Part shown: positions 44,743 through 54,396 of the stretch, one piece after another | Numbering within the stretch: position 1 is the first letter of the stretch | Layout of the letters: every line of letters begins with the position of its first letter | Source: MPNP01 sp026709725 | GTDB lineage: Bacteria > Pseudomonadota > Alphaproteobacteria > Rhodobacterales > Rhodobacteraceae | Assembly (NCBI GenBank): GCA_965200805.1 | Contig: OZ241384.1 | Location: forward strand, 1,550,001 to 1,614,000 | Reading direction: 5' to 3' | Length of the DNA stretch: 64,000 nucleotides | Notes under the pieces: model-generated | Seen by the model: only the letters and a program-made list of their open reading frames with translations | Database searches by the model: none | What the model was told of the DNA's origin: nothing | Program-made: the position numbers and the translations under genes

Positions 44743-45046
44743 AGAGGAGATGGGCATCGGCCTCGAGGGAGGCGATGAGATCCGGTTTCTGCAGATTGGC
44801 CCGCTCGATCACATCCACATCCCGCTCAAGGAGGGACTCGAGATCGACGATCAGGCCCATGTGGCGGTCGAACCAGTCATCACGGATGGGCGGGATGTAC
44901 TCCACCAGGAAATCGACATCGCTCCCGATGGGGTCGAAATCCACCCCCCGGGCGGCCGAGCCGACCACGGACAGGGTCTGGACCCGGTGGCGGTGGCAGA
45001 GGGCGGCGATGGCAGCACGGTGACGGCGCAGCAGCGCATGCATCAT
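44726..45046 (-). CDS. mntA: MntA-type minimal nucleotidyltransferase antitoxin
   Basis: A 106-residue nucleotidyltransferase with the Pol beta-fold signature VVGSAARGVDFDPIGSDVDF (G-S-x-A-R-G, then D-x-D), followed by LLERDVDVIERANLQKPDL with a third acidic residue. In known pairs MntA is the antitoxin that AMPylates HepT. ATG 45,046, followed at once by a second ATG, has GAGGGAGAGAC upstream. The stop lies 17 bases inside the HepT-ankyrin gene, the usual coupling. It appears intact. Confidence 0.83.
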   Translation of the reverse strand: MMHALLRRHRAAIAALCHRHRVQTLSVVGSAARGVDFDPIGSDVDFLVEYIPPIRDDWFDRHMGLIVDLESLLERDVDVIERANLQKPDLIASLEADAHLLYAAEA

Positions 45047-45156
45047 GTCTCTCCCTCGGTGGTCTCTCGGCAAGCCGTCGCCTGTCCAAGATAGGGACCC
45101 CGTCCGGGATTGGCAAGGGATGGGTGGTGGGGACCGGACTCCCGAGTCCGGTCCCA

Positions 45157-45830
45157 TCACCGGGGCGGCAGGAGGAAACAGTCGCCCACGGTGACGGACT
45201 CGCCTGCCTTGATGTCATTGAGCCGGACAATCTCCGGCCAGCGGTCCCGGTCCCCGAGATGGCGCAGGGCCAGATCGGAGAAGCGGGTGTCGCCGGGCTC
45301 GAGACAGACGGTGACGGGTTCGGGGGTGACCGGCACGCCGGGGCGTGCCGCCGGGTCGGCGTCCATGAGGCCCGCATGAGCTGCTCGAGCTGACGGTTCC
45401 TGTGATTGCGGGTGTAGCGGACACCGGGGATCCGTTCACCCGAGACCAAGCTGAGGGGGAGTCGCCAACCGCATCCGGGAGGGTGGGATCGGCCCCATAG
45501 GCCAGCAGCATCTCGACTAGTTGTCGGCGACTTTTCCGGTTGCAGGCGAGAACAGCCACGAGGAGCGGGGTGCGGCGACCATCGGGTATCCGCCCGTGTC
45601 CTTCAGAGTGGATGTTGCCGGAATCTGCCAGTTCGGATCGGCGCCGTGGTCGAGGAAGAACCGCGCCTCCTCGACCATGCCCCGGCCCGCGGCGGCGAAG
45701 AGCGGCGTCCAGCCGTGATTCGTCAGCACATCGATCATGGCAGGATGGTGGTTGGCTGCCTGAACATCTCGGCCGGAACAGCCGTGGAGGTCGCCATCAG
45801 GAGGAGGGCCACCATCAGGGATCGGATCAT
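45157..45830 (-). pseudogene. Secreted ankyrin-repeat protein with C-terminal LysM-like domain, multiply frameshifted
   Basis: ATG 45,830, behind AAAGGAG, opens a clean signal peptide (IRSLMVALLLMATSTAVPAE). That frame soon stops, but the protein continues across frames: HGWTPLFAAAGRGMVEEARF, FLDHGADPNW (ankyrin), then RRQLVEMLLAYGADPTLPD (second ankyrin), then GERIPGVRYTRNHRNRQLEQ, and finally VTVCLEPGDTRFSDLALRHL with RDRWPEIVRLN and a LysM-like end to the stop at 45,157. At least four frame changes are needed, all in the direction expected for single-base deletions. Restored length would be about 225 residues. It stands upstream of mntA on the same strand. Confidence 0.6.
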
Positions 45831-45864
45831 GGGCAGGGCTCCTTTCGATAACATCATATGGCAC

Positions 45865-46154
45865 CCGGCGGCTGCGGTTTCAAGGGGGCACGGCCTGCCT
45901 CATGATCTTTAGACGATGAAAGCATTATCCTCACTGGTTCTATGTCAGTCTTAGTAGGGCTATGAACATCAATAGATACTCCAGTACATCAACCTTCGAA
46001 TCCAGTCTTGTGGTCAAATCACGACTACAGAACAACCAAGACTGTTAGGGGTTGGCAGACGCCCTTCTATTGCGGATTGGACGCCCTTCTATTGCGGATT
46101 GGACGAAATGGGATTACCAAAGCCAGGAACTGTTTGCCAATCGGATCATGCGTT
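45865..46154. other. Intergenic stretch with tandem duplication
   Basis: Between the ankyrin relic and the AAA_14 gene. It holds the 22-bp tandem repeat at 46,059-46,102 and marks a shift from GC-rich to lower-GC DNA on the right. Confidence 0.5.
46059..46102. repeat. 22-bp perfect tandem duplication
   Basis: ACGCCCTTCTATTGCGGATT plus GG occurs twice without spacer (46,059-46,080 and 46,081-46,102). It lies about 50 bases upstream of the AAA_14 start and could affect its promoter. Confidence 0.9.
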
Positions 46155-47418
46155 ATGCCCAGACAAATCAAACAGTCCGGCTCAATCCCTCGACATGCTG
46201 AAACGCAAGTCAGGACAGCATTGACCGATACCCGTGTTGTTGCTCTCGTTGGACCAAGGCAGTCAGGCAAGACGACGCTTGCCTGTCAGATCGCCAGAGA
46301 TCGGGGCATGGACTACATTACGCTGGATGAAGATCAATCCCGTACGTTTGCAAAAAATGATCCTGCCGGATTCTTTCGTGATCTTGACCGGGCTGTCATT
46401 GATGAAATTCAGCGCGCTCCAGAACTCATACTTGCACTTAAAAAAAACAGTCGACGAAGATCAGCGGTCTGGCCGCTTTCTGATCACAGGATCAGTGGAT
46501 CTGTTTGCAAGTTCGGCTTCTCCCGATTCCCTCGCTGGCCGGATTGAGACCATTGAACTGTTACCATTTAGCCAGTCTGAGATAGCCCTGAGCGAGCCAA
46601 GTGTGTTCATGGATCGTGCCTTCGCTGCTGATTTTCCTGCTTATGGGAAAGCTGTGCCTGTACAGGGCTTGACTGAGCGCGTTCTTGCGGGCGGTTATCC
46701 GGAAGCACTGTCACGCAATGACGATTCGCGTCAGCAATCTTGGCTCCGTTCCTATGCTGAAAGTTTGACAACGCGAGATATCGCTGATTTGCACAATGTT
46801 CTGAAGAGAAACGAACTGTCCAAACTCGTGAGACTGTCTGCGGCCGCAGCTGGTAATCTTGTCAATCTGAGCAGACTCTCTGCGCCATTGGGAATCAGTG
46901 CAAACACGGTAAATCAATGGCTCGTACTGCTTGAGCAAATGTTCTTATTCCGACGTGTTCAAGCCTGGCATCACAACGACCATAAGCGACTCGTGCGATC
47001 GCCGAAGTTGCACTTTTTAGACAGTGGTCTTCTCGCAGCCTTGCGAAATATCGATACTGAGGGTCTCAGACATCATCGGAGTCAGTTTGGCATTCTGCTG
47101 GAATGCTTTGTTTTTTCCGAACTGGCAAAGATCGCTTCGGTTCCCCGAAACAGGATACAGATCAGCCACTACCGCGACAAGGACAAAGTCGAAGTCGATT
47201 TTGTGCTCGAACACAAAGGGCAGGTTGTCGGAATTGAGGTTAAGGCTTCAGCATCAGTGAAATCTGATGATTTCACGGGGTTGAAGCGGTTGAAGCAGAC
47301 AGCCGGTGACGCATTCATGTGCGGAATTATCCTTCACGATGGCGAACGGATTCAGCGTGCCGGAGAGAGATTGTTCGCCATGCCCGTTGGGACGCTCTGG
47401 GCAAACATCACAACTTAG
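46155..47418 (+). pseudogene. AAA_14/DUF4143 ATPase, one extra A in an A8 tract
   Basis: ATG 46,155 opens MPRQIKQSGS..., then Walker A VVALVGPRQSGKTTLA, YITLDEDQ and Walker B DRAVIDEIQRAPELILALKK. At 46,440-46,447 a run of eight A shifts the frame; with seven A it would continue TVDEDQRSGRFLITGSVDLF, as ATPases of this group do, and through the DUF4143 C-terminal part (GGYPEALSR, DIADLHNVLKR, LDSGLLAALRN, VEVDFVLEHKGQVVGIEVKA). Restored length is about 420 residues. The gene could be dead, a sequencing artefact, or rescued by slippage on the A-run. Such ATPases are frequent in accessory regions; their role is unclear. Confidence 0.75.
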
Positions 47419-47481
47419 CTGATATGAATCTCAGAGTCATGTTTCCCTGATGTTGACACAAGAGAAACGGATCTGCTCCCC

Positions 47482-50400
47482 ATGCATGAATTAATCCGAA
47501 AGGCAACTGCCGAACTAACCAGTTTTTTGGAATCACATTTGCCTCAACTTGGGGAGAATTGGTGGGAAACCCATGTCGTGAACTGCCTGAGCTTTCAGCA
47601 ACAGCGAGTTGTGGAGGAGCGTGGGTTGACAGATCTCAAGCAAATGGATTTTTCTGGTCTCCTGCGGGTTCTTGACCAGAACTGGTACGAGATCTCACAA
47701 AAGATGAATCTTCCGCGTGAGGGGCGGAGTTGGGTCCGGGAGCTCCAATCTGTCCGCAATCGCTGGGCCCACCTGTCGACCGAACCTATGCCCACCGAAG
47801 ATCTCTATCGGGATGCCGATACATTGGCGAGGGTCCTCGGACTGCTTGGGGTTGCAACGGAGTTGCTCAGGGAAATTGAAGCGTTCAAGCAACAAGCCAT
47901 TGCCGATATGTCGGACTTCTCCCAATCACAGCCGCGTTCTGCACCTCTCCCCATCGGTTCCGATAGGCCCACGGCCCCATCGAACCAAGTTCAAATGCAA
48001 TCCAACTTATCGCATGATGAATCAACAATGTTCAAGGTCGGCGATCTTGTGGTTTTGCGCTCCGACCCCAGCATCACGGTTCCCATCATAGGTATTGTGA
48101 CCACTGCACCTGAAACCCAATACCAGGTGTTTCAGAATGATCGTTCAGCCACCTATTACGAGAGCCAACTCAAGCCTTCCAAAACTGTTGACAAAACCCC
48201 GACACTCAGTGCTGACGATTTGCGTATCCATCTTACAAGCATTCATTTGCAGTCACCGTCTATCGCCAACCTCTATTCTCTTCGATCAGGTCGTGTCCAC
48301 TTTGTGCCATACCAATACCGGCCTGTTTTGAGACTGATTCGATCGGACCGACCGCGTTTGCTCATTGCCGATGAGGTCGGAGTGGGCAAAACGATTGAGG
48401 CGGGTCTGATTATCAAGGAGTTGCAGGCCAGAACGGACATTTCTTCGGTGTTGGTTATCTGCCCAAAAGCTTTGGTGAACGAACAAAAGTGGTTCAGGGA
48501 AATGAAGCGTTTCGATGAGCATTTCGAGGCTCTCGACGGTCGGATGTTGCGTCACTGTCTCCGGGAGATGGATCTGGAGGGTGAATGGCCTGACCGGTAT
48601 TCCCGGGCCATCGTCCCGTTCTCCCTGTTCAATTCGGATCTTCTTTTTGGCGAGGAAGGCAGGAGGCCACAAAGCGGCGGCGGTTTACTTGAACTTGACC
48701 CACCACCCAGGTTTGATCTTGTGATTGTGGATGAGGCCCACCACATCCGCAACGCCGACACTTATCTCCACCAGGCAGTTCGCTATTTCTGTGATAACGC
48801 CCAAGCTGCTGTCTTCCTCACCGCTACCCCGGTGCAACTCGGCAGTCAAGATCTCTTCAACTTACTGAATGTTCTCAGGTCAGACCTGATTATTGATCGC
48901 CCGAGTTTTGAACAGATGGCTGAGCCCAACAGGTTTATCAACGCTGCAATTGGTCACTGTCGCTCTGGCAGGGACTGTTGGCAGAGGAAAGCCCGCGAAG
49001 ATCTTCTCAGTGCCGCAGGAACCGATTGGGGGCGCTTGTTCCTGCGTGAAGCGCCAGCATTCCAGAACATCTACGACATGCTGGCCGAAGATCAGATCGA
49101 CGATGCATGTCGCATCCAAATTATCCGCTCTATAGAGGAACTCTACACATTCAGTGCAATGATCAACCGAACACGCCGCCGGGATATAGGGGAGTTCACA
49201 ACGCGCAAACCGGAAACCCTCAAAGTGGAATTCACAGTTGATCAACGCGAGTTGCACGATAGTTTGCTTGATGTTGTGAGCAGAATCTTGACTCGGGCTC
49301 ATGGCGAACAGAATGTCAAATTTATGATGACCACAATCCGTCGTCAGGCGGCGAGTTGTCTCTATGGCCTCTCACCACTCTTGAACGACATGCTGACGGG
49401 AAAACTTGACAGTCTTGAAACGATTGACAGCACCGACCTTGAAGCACCTGTCAACAAAAAGTTCATTAACAATATCCGGGCCGATATTCAGTCACTGCTG
49501 GAGATGGCAAGCGATCTGGATTCGATTGATCCCAAAGCGCAGGCATTCATCAAAGTCCTTCAGGACAAGGGTTTGATGGCAAACAACAAAGCGTTGGTTT
49601 TCAGCACCTTCCGGCATACGCTCGCATATATTGAGCAACATGTTGCCAAAGCAGGACTGCGCTATGGTCTGGTGCATGGCGGTATTCCTGATGAACGGCG
49701 GGCAGAGTTACGCCGACGTTTCGCACTGCCAAAAGACAATGCGGATGCACTTGAAATTCTTCTGTCTTCAGAGGTTGGCAGCGAAGGTCTTGATTTTCAA
49801 TTCTGTGATTTGATCGTCAACTATGACTTGCCGTGGAACCCCATGCGCATTGAACAGCGCATCGGTCGAATTGATCGCTACGGCCAAAAAAGCGGGAGCG
49901 TTGCGATCATCAACATGGTGACCCCGGGAACGGTTGACGCTGACATTTACGAGCGGTGTCTGATGCGTATCGGCGTGTTTCAACATGCTGTTGGAGGCAG
50001 TGAGGAGATCCTCGGTGAAATCACAAGGGAGATCAATGACATCGCTGATCGTTTCTCGCTGACATCCGAGCAACGTGCAGAGCGCCTCCGGCAGCTTGCC
50101 GATAACAAGATTCGAAAAATTCAGGAGGAGACCTCACTGGAGGAGAAGCAGGCGGAATTGTTTGGCCTGACAGTCCCCAACCAGACATGGCACCAAGAGA
50201 TTGCAGAAGCCGAAAGCTACTGGCTTTCACCCAAAAGTTTGCAACGGTGCGTTACCGCCTATTTGTCCAAAATCGCGAAAGGCGAGGGTGATTTCCTGTT
50301 GGGTGACAAGGCACTCAAGCGGCTGCGACTCAATCAGCAAATTCGCAGAACGCTACTTAGTGACTTTCTCAGTCAGCCACGAAAGAACAATCCTGTTGTT

Positions 50401-51078
50401 CGGCAATGGGAAAAGTATCTTAAGGGCACCGATCCACTTTTGCCTGTAACATTCGACCAGCAATCTGCTGCCGACGAACCGAAAGCTGCCTACCTTAATG
50501 TCCTTCATCCGCTGATTCGCCAGGCAGCTCGGCACCTCAAACACTCCGAAGCGGTACAAGTCAGTCTCGCTGTATCAAGCCAAGTCGTACCTGCTGGAAA
50601 ATATCCATTCGCACTCTACCACTGGCGAAAAGTTGGCATCAGGTCTGACGATATGCTGATCGCAGTTGCCTTGGACCCAAGGCTTGAAAGCGATGTAATG
50701 CCATTACTGCAGAAGGCAACCGATAACCCATCAGGCGACAGATCTGATGAAGAAACATTTATCCAGATTGACAAGCGGCATTACAGCCAGTGGTCCTCTG
50801 CACGTGCGAACCACATGGCGGAGAATCAGGAGTTCGTGCAACACCGGCAGCAAAGTCTTCGCACAAGTCACAATGCAAGACGTGAGCTGCTGCAAGACCA
50901 GATACAGGCAGCAACGGATGACAAGATCCGCCGGATGAAGCAAAGTGAACTGGACCGAGCCAACAATGATTTTGAAGAAAGAATTAAAGAGTTGGAAAGG
51001 TTGGCGGATAGTTCGGATATCCATTCCGAGTTGGTTGTTCAGGGCTCGTTGCACATTAACGAGGATGGAGCGGTATGA
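47482..51078 (+). CDS. HEPN (Swt1-like)-SNF2 helicase fusion, putative defence effector
   Basis: A 1198-residue protein. Residues ~1-150 look like a Swt1-type HEPN domain, with a possible RNase motif R92-N-R-W-A-H97 in LQSVRNRWAHLST. The SNF2/DEAD-like helicase core follows: Walker A LIADEVGVGKTIEAGLIIKE (near residue 297), Walker B VIVDEAHHIRN (~416), TATPVQLGSQDLFNLLN, and in the second RecA domain SSEVGSEGLDFQFCDLIVNY with QRIGRIDRYGQKSG. A charged coiled coil ends the protein (~1120-1180). The stop overlaps the next gene (ATGA), so the two products are made together. Lower GC than the flanks suggests acquisition. Helicases of this type occur in DISARM-like and other anti-phage loci; the assignment is inference. 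Confidence 0.82.
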   Translation: MHELIRKATAELTSFLESHLPQLGENWWETHVVNCLSFQQQRVVEERGLTDLKQMDFSGLLRVLDQNWYEISQKMNLPREGRSWVRELQSVRNRWAHLSTEPMPTEDLYRDADTLARVLGLLGVATELLREIEAFKQQAIADMSDFSQSQPRSAPLPIGSDRPTAPSNQVQMQSNLSHDESTMFKVGDLVVLRSDPSITVPIIGIVTTAPETQYQVFQNDRSATYYESQLKPSKTVDKTPTLSADDLRIHLTSIHLQSPSIANLYSLRSGRVHFVPYQYRPVLRLIRSDRPRLLIADEVGVGKTIEAGLIIKELQARTDISSVLVICPKALVNEQKWFREMKRFDEHFEALDGRMLRHCLREMDLEGEWPDRYSRAIVPFSLFNSDLLFGEEGRRPQSGGGLLELDPPPRFDLVIVDEAHHIRNADTYLHQAVRYFCDNAQAAVFLTATPVQLGSQDLFNLLNVLRSDLIIDRPSFEQMAEPNRFINAAIGHCRSGRDCWQRKAREDLLSAAGTDWGRLFLREAPAFQNIYDMLAEDQIDDACRIQIIRSIEELYTFSAMINRTRRRDIGEFTTRKPETLKVEFTVDQRELHDSLLDVVSRILTRAHGEQNVKFMMTTIRRQAASCLYGLSPLLNDMLTGKLDSLETIDSTDLEAPVNKKFINNIRADIQSLLEMASDLDSIDPKAQAFIKVLQDKGLMANNKALVFSTFRHTLAYIEQHVAKAGLRYGLVHGGIPDERRAELRRRFALPKDNADALEILLSSEVGSEGLDFQFCDLIVNYDLPWNPMRIEQRIGRIDRYGQKSGSVAIINMVTPGTVDADIYERCLMRIGVFQHAVGGSEEILGEITREINDIADRFSLTSEQRAERLRQLADNKIRKIQEETSLEEKQAELFGLTVPNQTWHQEIAEAESYWLSPKSLQRCVTAYLSKIAKGEGDFLLGDKALKRLRLNQQIRRTLLSDFLSQPRKNNPVVRQWEKYLKGTDPLLPVTFDQQSAADEPKAAYLNVLHPLIRQAARHLKHSEAVQVSLAVSSQVVPAGKYPFALYHWRKVGIRSDDMLIAVALDPRLESDVMPLLQKATDNPSGDRSDEETFIQIDKRHYSQWSSARANHMAENQEFVQHRQQSLRTSHNARRELLQDQIQAATDDKIRRMKQSELDRANNDFEERIKELERLADSSDIHSELVVQGSLHINEDGAV

Positions 51079-54000
51079 ATGTCATCGAAGCGGTGTATGA
51101 GAAAAATAAGGGTCTTGCCGATACCCTGAAGGAGCGCTCAGGTTTACGCCGACTACTGGTAGAAGATTTGTACCCCGATTCTGCCCACTTCATATACGAA
51201 CTCCTCCAAAATGCGGAAGATACGGGAGCAACTGAGGCTGCCTTCATTCTCTCCAAGAACGGGCTCACGTTCGAACATGATGGTCGTGAATTCGACGAAA
51301 GTGATATCCGGGCAATAACCGATATCGGGGCAGGGACCAAGGCCGACGACGATGACCAGATTGGACGCTTTGGCATTGGTTTCAAGGCTGTATTCGGTTA
51401 CACTGAAACGCCACGGATCTGGTCTCCAACCCATTCTTTTGAAATCTCCGAAATGGTACTTCCGTCGGTATTAGAGCCGTGCCCGGACCTTGAAGAGCGT
51501 ACGCGATATGAGCTTCCCTTTAACTCAGATAAGAAATCAGGGGAGAAAGCCTTCAGCGAGGTTAGGGACGGTCTGGAAGAAATTTCAAATAAGACACTGC
51601 TATTCTTATCCAATATGGAAATGATCAATTTGCGGATCGAAGACACCTTTGAGGGTCGTCTGCTCCGTATACCGCATTCAAACCATCACATAGAAATCTT
51701 GCGCGATATCAACGATAGGCGCACCGAGAGTTCTCACTTCCTCAGGTTTTCCGAGAAGGTTAAGGGATTGGACCGTCAGCATGTTTCTATTGCTTTTGAA
51801 CTGGAGCCGTTAATCAGTGAGGAGCAGCAAGATGAATCTAAACGATTTTGCGAAAGGTTTCGCGTTATTCCAGCCAAGTCAGGGGGACGCGTTGCGACCT
51901 ATTTTACTATGGCCAAGGAGACCTCGAACCTACGTTTTCATCTCCATGCCCCCTTTGTTCCAGAGGTAAGTCGGGCCAGCATCAAACAAACGCAAGCGAA
52001 TGAGCCGCTCTTTCGGCAACTTGCCGAATTCACTGCACGATCATTATCGACTATTCGCGATCTTGGTTTATTCAATCGAGACTTTCTCGCTGTGCTGCCA
52101 AATGACCATGATGAGATCCCTGAAAACTATGCTGTCATTCGTGATGCAATCATTAAGGCAATGAACACATGCCCTTTAACTCCGACCCATAGCGGTGGTC
52201 ACGCCCCGGCCCAAAGATTGCTTCAAGCAGGGGCCCCATTGAAGAAGCTGCTTGATCGCACAGATATCTCCTTCCTCAGATGCGGGGACGATGATCGGGA
52301 CGACTGGGTGATTGGTGCGCAGCAGCGGAACAGCTCAATCGACCGCTTCCTGAAAGGCCTTGATATTGAGGAATGGGGAGTTGAGCAGTTTGTAGAAACA
52401 GTGCTTCGGCGTTTCTGTGAGCGTTTTTTTCGTTCAATCTGCCGGGATGAGTATACGGGTCCATGCCAGTCATTTCTCGACTGGATGCACCAAAAGCAAT
52501 TGAGTTGGCACCTTGCACTCTATGCCCTACTCCACGAAGAATTAGACAGAGACAGACATTCCCTCAGAAAGTTCGAACATATTCGCATCGTCAGGTGCTT
52601 TGATGGCCAATACAGAACAGGCAAGGACTGCTATTTCCCAACACCTGGAACTCAAGAAGACCCAGTCCATCCTCGTGTTGCCGAGGAGGCCTACACTGGT
52701 GGAGGAAGCGAAAGAGAGCAGAAAAATGCCAGGAAATTTCTGGAAAAAATTGGTGTGCTCGAAGTGGGAGAGCGGCAACAGATAGAGGCAATCCTTGAAC
52801 AGCGCTACCTCAAGTCGGAGCAGTTCTCATCTTGGGAAAACTATATGCTGGACCTGAAACGCTTCATTGCATTTTTTGAGGAAAACAATAAAGCAAGTCT
52901 GTTCCGTGATTATTTCATCTTTCAGGGGGCTGACGATCATTGGTATCGACCGAGTGATCTTTACATCGACAGCCCTTACCAAAATACTGGTTTGCGTGCC
53001 TACTATGAGCCCCTCCAATCAAATAAAGCCCGAACAGAACTATGTGACAGATTGAATGACATTGAGGGCCTTGTTCGCTTTGCGGAGGCCTGTGGGGTAG
53101 TCAACCAGCTTGAAATTACTGAAATTGATTGTTCTAATAATCCCAGAAAAGCCTACCTGATGAACGCCCCTGGGAACATCTTCACGAAGACGGGGATTGA
53201 CCAAGACTACACCATTCTTGAACTAAAAGATCTTTTTGACAGGCCAAACGCGGCGCTCTCCCACCTTGTCTGGAGAACCCTATCCGACCGCCCACAGGAA
53301 CGCAAAATCCTAAAGGCGACTTATCGAAAAAATCAATCCAACGTTCCGCACTATGCCGACTCCCAGCTCGTCCTCATGCTGCAAGAAGCCGCTTGGATAC
53401 CCCAGCGGTCTGACGAATTCGTTCGCCCTTCCGATGCTGCAAGAGATTTACTACCCCCTGACTTTCAATATGATCCCAGTTGGCCTTGGCTGGATGCTGT
53501 CAACTTCGGGGAGGCAACCAAAGAGCATAACGATTCTGATGATGAGGGTGAGTTGGTCAAAATACTTGGAGATTTGGAAAAATTGCCATTAGTCGAGAGA
53601 GTTAAACGTATTGAAAGAATCAAAAAAATAGCGGCAGAAGACCCTGCATCGAATGGCAGTTCCGTCAACCTGCCGGAGCAGGAACCGAATGATCCTGAGC
53701 GAAGAGCGAAGCGAGTTCAAGAGCGGGCCCGGGAAGCCCCTGAACGTAAGACCGAAATACGTCCAAGGGCTGTTTCGGTAAATCGTGATGCAGTTAAACG
53801 AGATGGTGCAGATACATATCTTCGTGGCCTGTATACCGATTTGGATGGTGAAATGATCTGCCAAGCGTGCCGGAGCCGCCTACCCTTCAAGCTGCCCGAT
53901 GGACATTACTATTTTGAGACGGTCGAATTCCTTCCAGAACTCGAAAGGCATCACTACCAAAACTATCTTGCACTCTGTCCGAACCATGCTGCGATGGTCA

Positions 54001-54179
54001 AGCATGCGAATAATTCAAAAGATGACATGATGGATTTGTTCCGCGCCACTGATGACAACGAGTTGGTAATCAATCTGGCTGGTCAAGAAGTGGTATTGTG
54101 TTTCACCGGAACGCATATCACGGATCTCAAAACCATCATTGAAGTTGACAACGAAGATGCAGTTGAAAGTGAGGTTTAA
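51075..54179 (+). CDS. Sacsin/Hsp90-like ATPase with C-terminal HNH-like zinc motif
   Basis: A 1034-residue protein, translationally coupled to the helicase by a 4-base overlap. The N-terminal GHKL ATPase fold is clear: HFIYELLQNAEDTGATEAAF (E42...N46 metal/ATP site), DIGAGTKADDDDQIGRFGIG and FKAVFGYTETP, as in sacsin-like ATPases. The large middle region has no motif I can name. A charged region (~855-915) leads to MICQACRSRLPFK, then LPELERHHYQNYLALCPNHA: a C-x2-C ... H-H ... C-x2-H arrangement like an HNH/treble-clef nuclease, though without a certain catalytic set. A role as ATP-driven sensor or nuclease partner of the helicase is inference. It is intact and AT-richer than the core genome. 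Confidence 0.78.
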   Translation: MNVIEAVYEKNKGLADTLKERSGLRRLLVEDLYPDSAHFIYELLQNAEDTGATEAAFILSKNGLTFEHDGREFDESDIRAITDIGAGTKADDDDQIGRFGIGFKAVFGYTETPRIWSPTHSFEISEMVLPSVLEPCPDLEERTRYELPFNSDKKSGEKAFSEVRDGLEEISNKTLLFLSNMEMINLRIEDTFEGRLLRIPHSNHHIEILRDINDRRTESSHFLRFSEKVKGLDRQHVSIAFELEPLISEEQQDESKRFCERFRVIPAKSGGRVATYFTMAKETSNLRFHLHAPFVPEVSRASIKQTQANEPLFRQLAEFTARSLSTIRDLGLFNRDFLAVLPNDHDEIPENYAVIRDAIIKAMNTCPLTPTHSGGHAPAQRLLQAGAPLKKLLDRTDISFLRCGDDDRDDWVIGAQQRNSSIDRFLKGLDIEEWGVEQFVETVLRRFCERFFRSICRDEYTGPCQSFLDWMHQKQLSWHLALYALLHEELDRDRHSLRKFEHIRIVRCFDGQYRTGKDCYFPTPGTQEDPVHPRVAEEAYTGGGSEREQKNARKFLEKIGVLEVGERQQIEAILEQRYLKSEQFSSWENYMLDLKRFIAFFEENNKASLFRDYFIFQGADDHWYRPSDLYIDSPYQNTGLRAYYEPLQSNKARTELCDRLNDIEGLVRFAEACGVVNQLEITEIDCSNNPRKAYLMNAPGNIFTKTGIDQDYTILELKDLFDRPNAALSHLVWRTLSDRPQERKILKATYRKNQSNVPHYADSQLVLMLQEAAWIPQRSDEFVRPSDAARDLLPPDFQYDPSWPWLDAVNFGEATKEHNDSDDEGELVKILGDLEKLPLVERVKRIERIKKIAAEDPASNGSSVNLPEQEPNDPERRAKRVQERAREAPERKTEIRPRAVSVNRDAVKRDGADTYLRGLYTDLDGEMICQACRSRLPFKLPDGHYYFETVEFLPELERHHYQNYLALCPNHAAMVKHANNSKDDMMDLFRATDDNELVINLAGQEVVLCFTGTHITDLKTIIEVDNEDAVESEV

Positions 54180-54396
54180 TTTCTCCAACCACTTTCCTCA
54201 CCAACTCAATGCATGCCAAATGTGGCACAAGGAGACATCAGTTAATCATGCAGATGAGCATCAGTGATTGACAAGATATCCGCATTTTTGGATTTTCCTG
54301 GTCGGTTGGCTGAGCTTCAGGGCTGCAAGGATGTTTTGATGAACAGCGAATAATCCAGCCACACTTTCCCTCTTCACTTGGCGACATGATCATGAA
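54180..54396. other. Intergenic region between convergent genes
   Basis: 217 bases between the ATPase operon and the convergent AAA_14 gene. No gene and no convincing hairpin with T-run were seen. Confidence 0.45.

Noticed and set aside
3253..54179. A single helicase-methylase-ATPase system formed by the 3.3-kb methylase and the 47-54-kb genes
   Set aside because: The genes are 40 kb apart with core genes between; nothing in the sequence links them.
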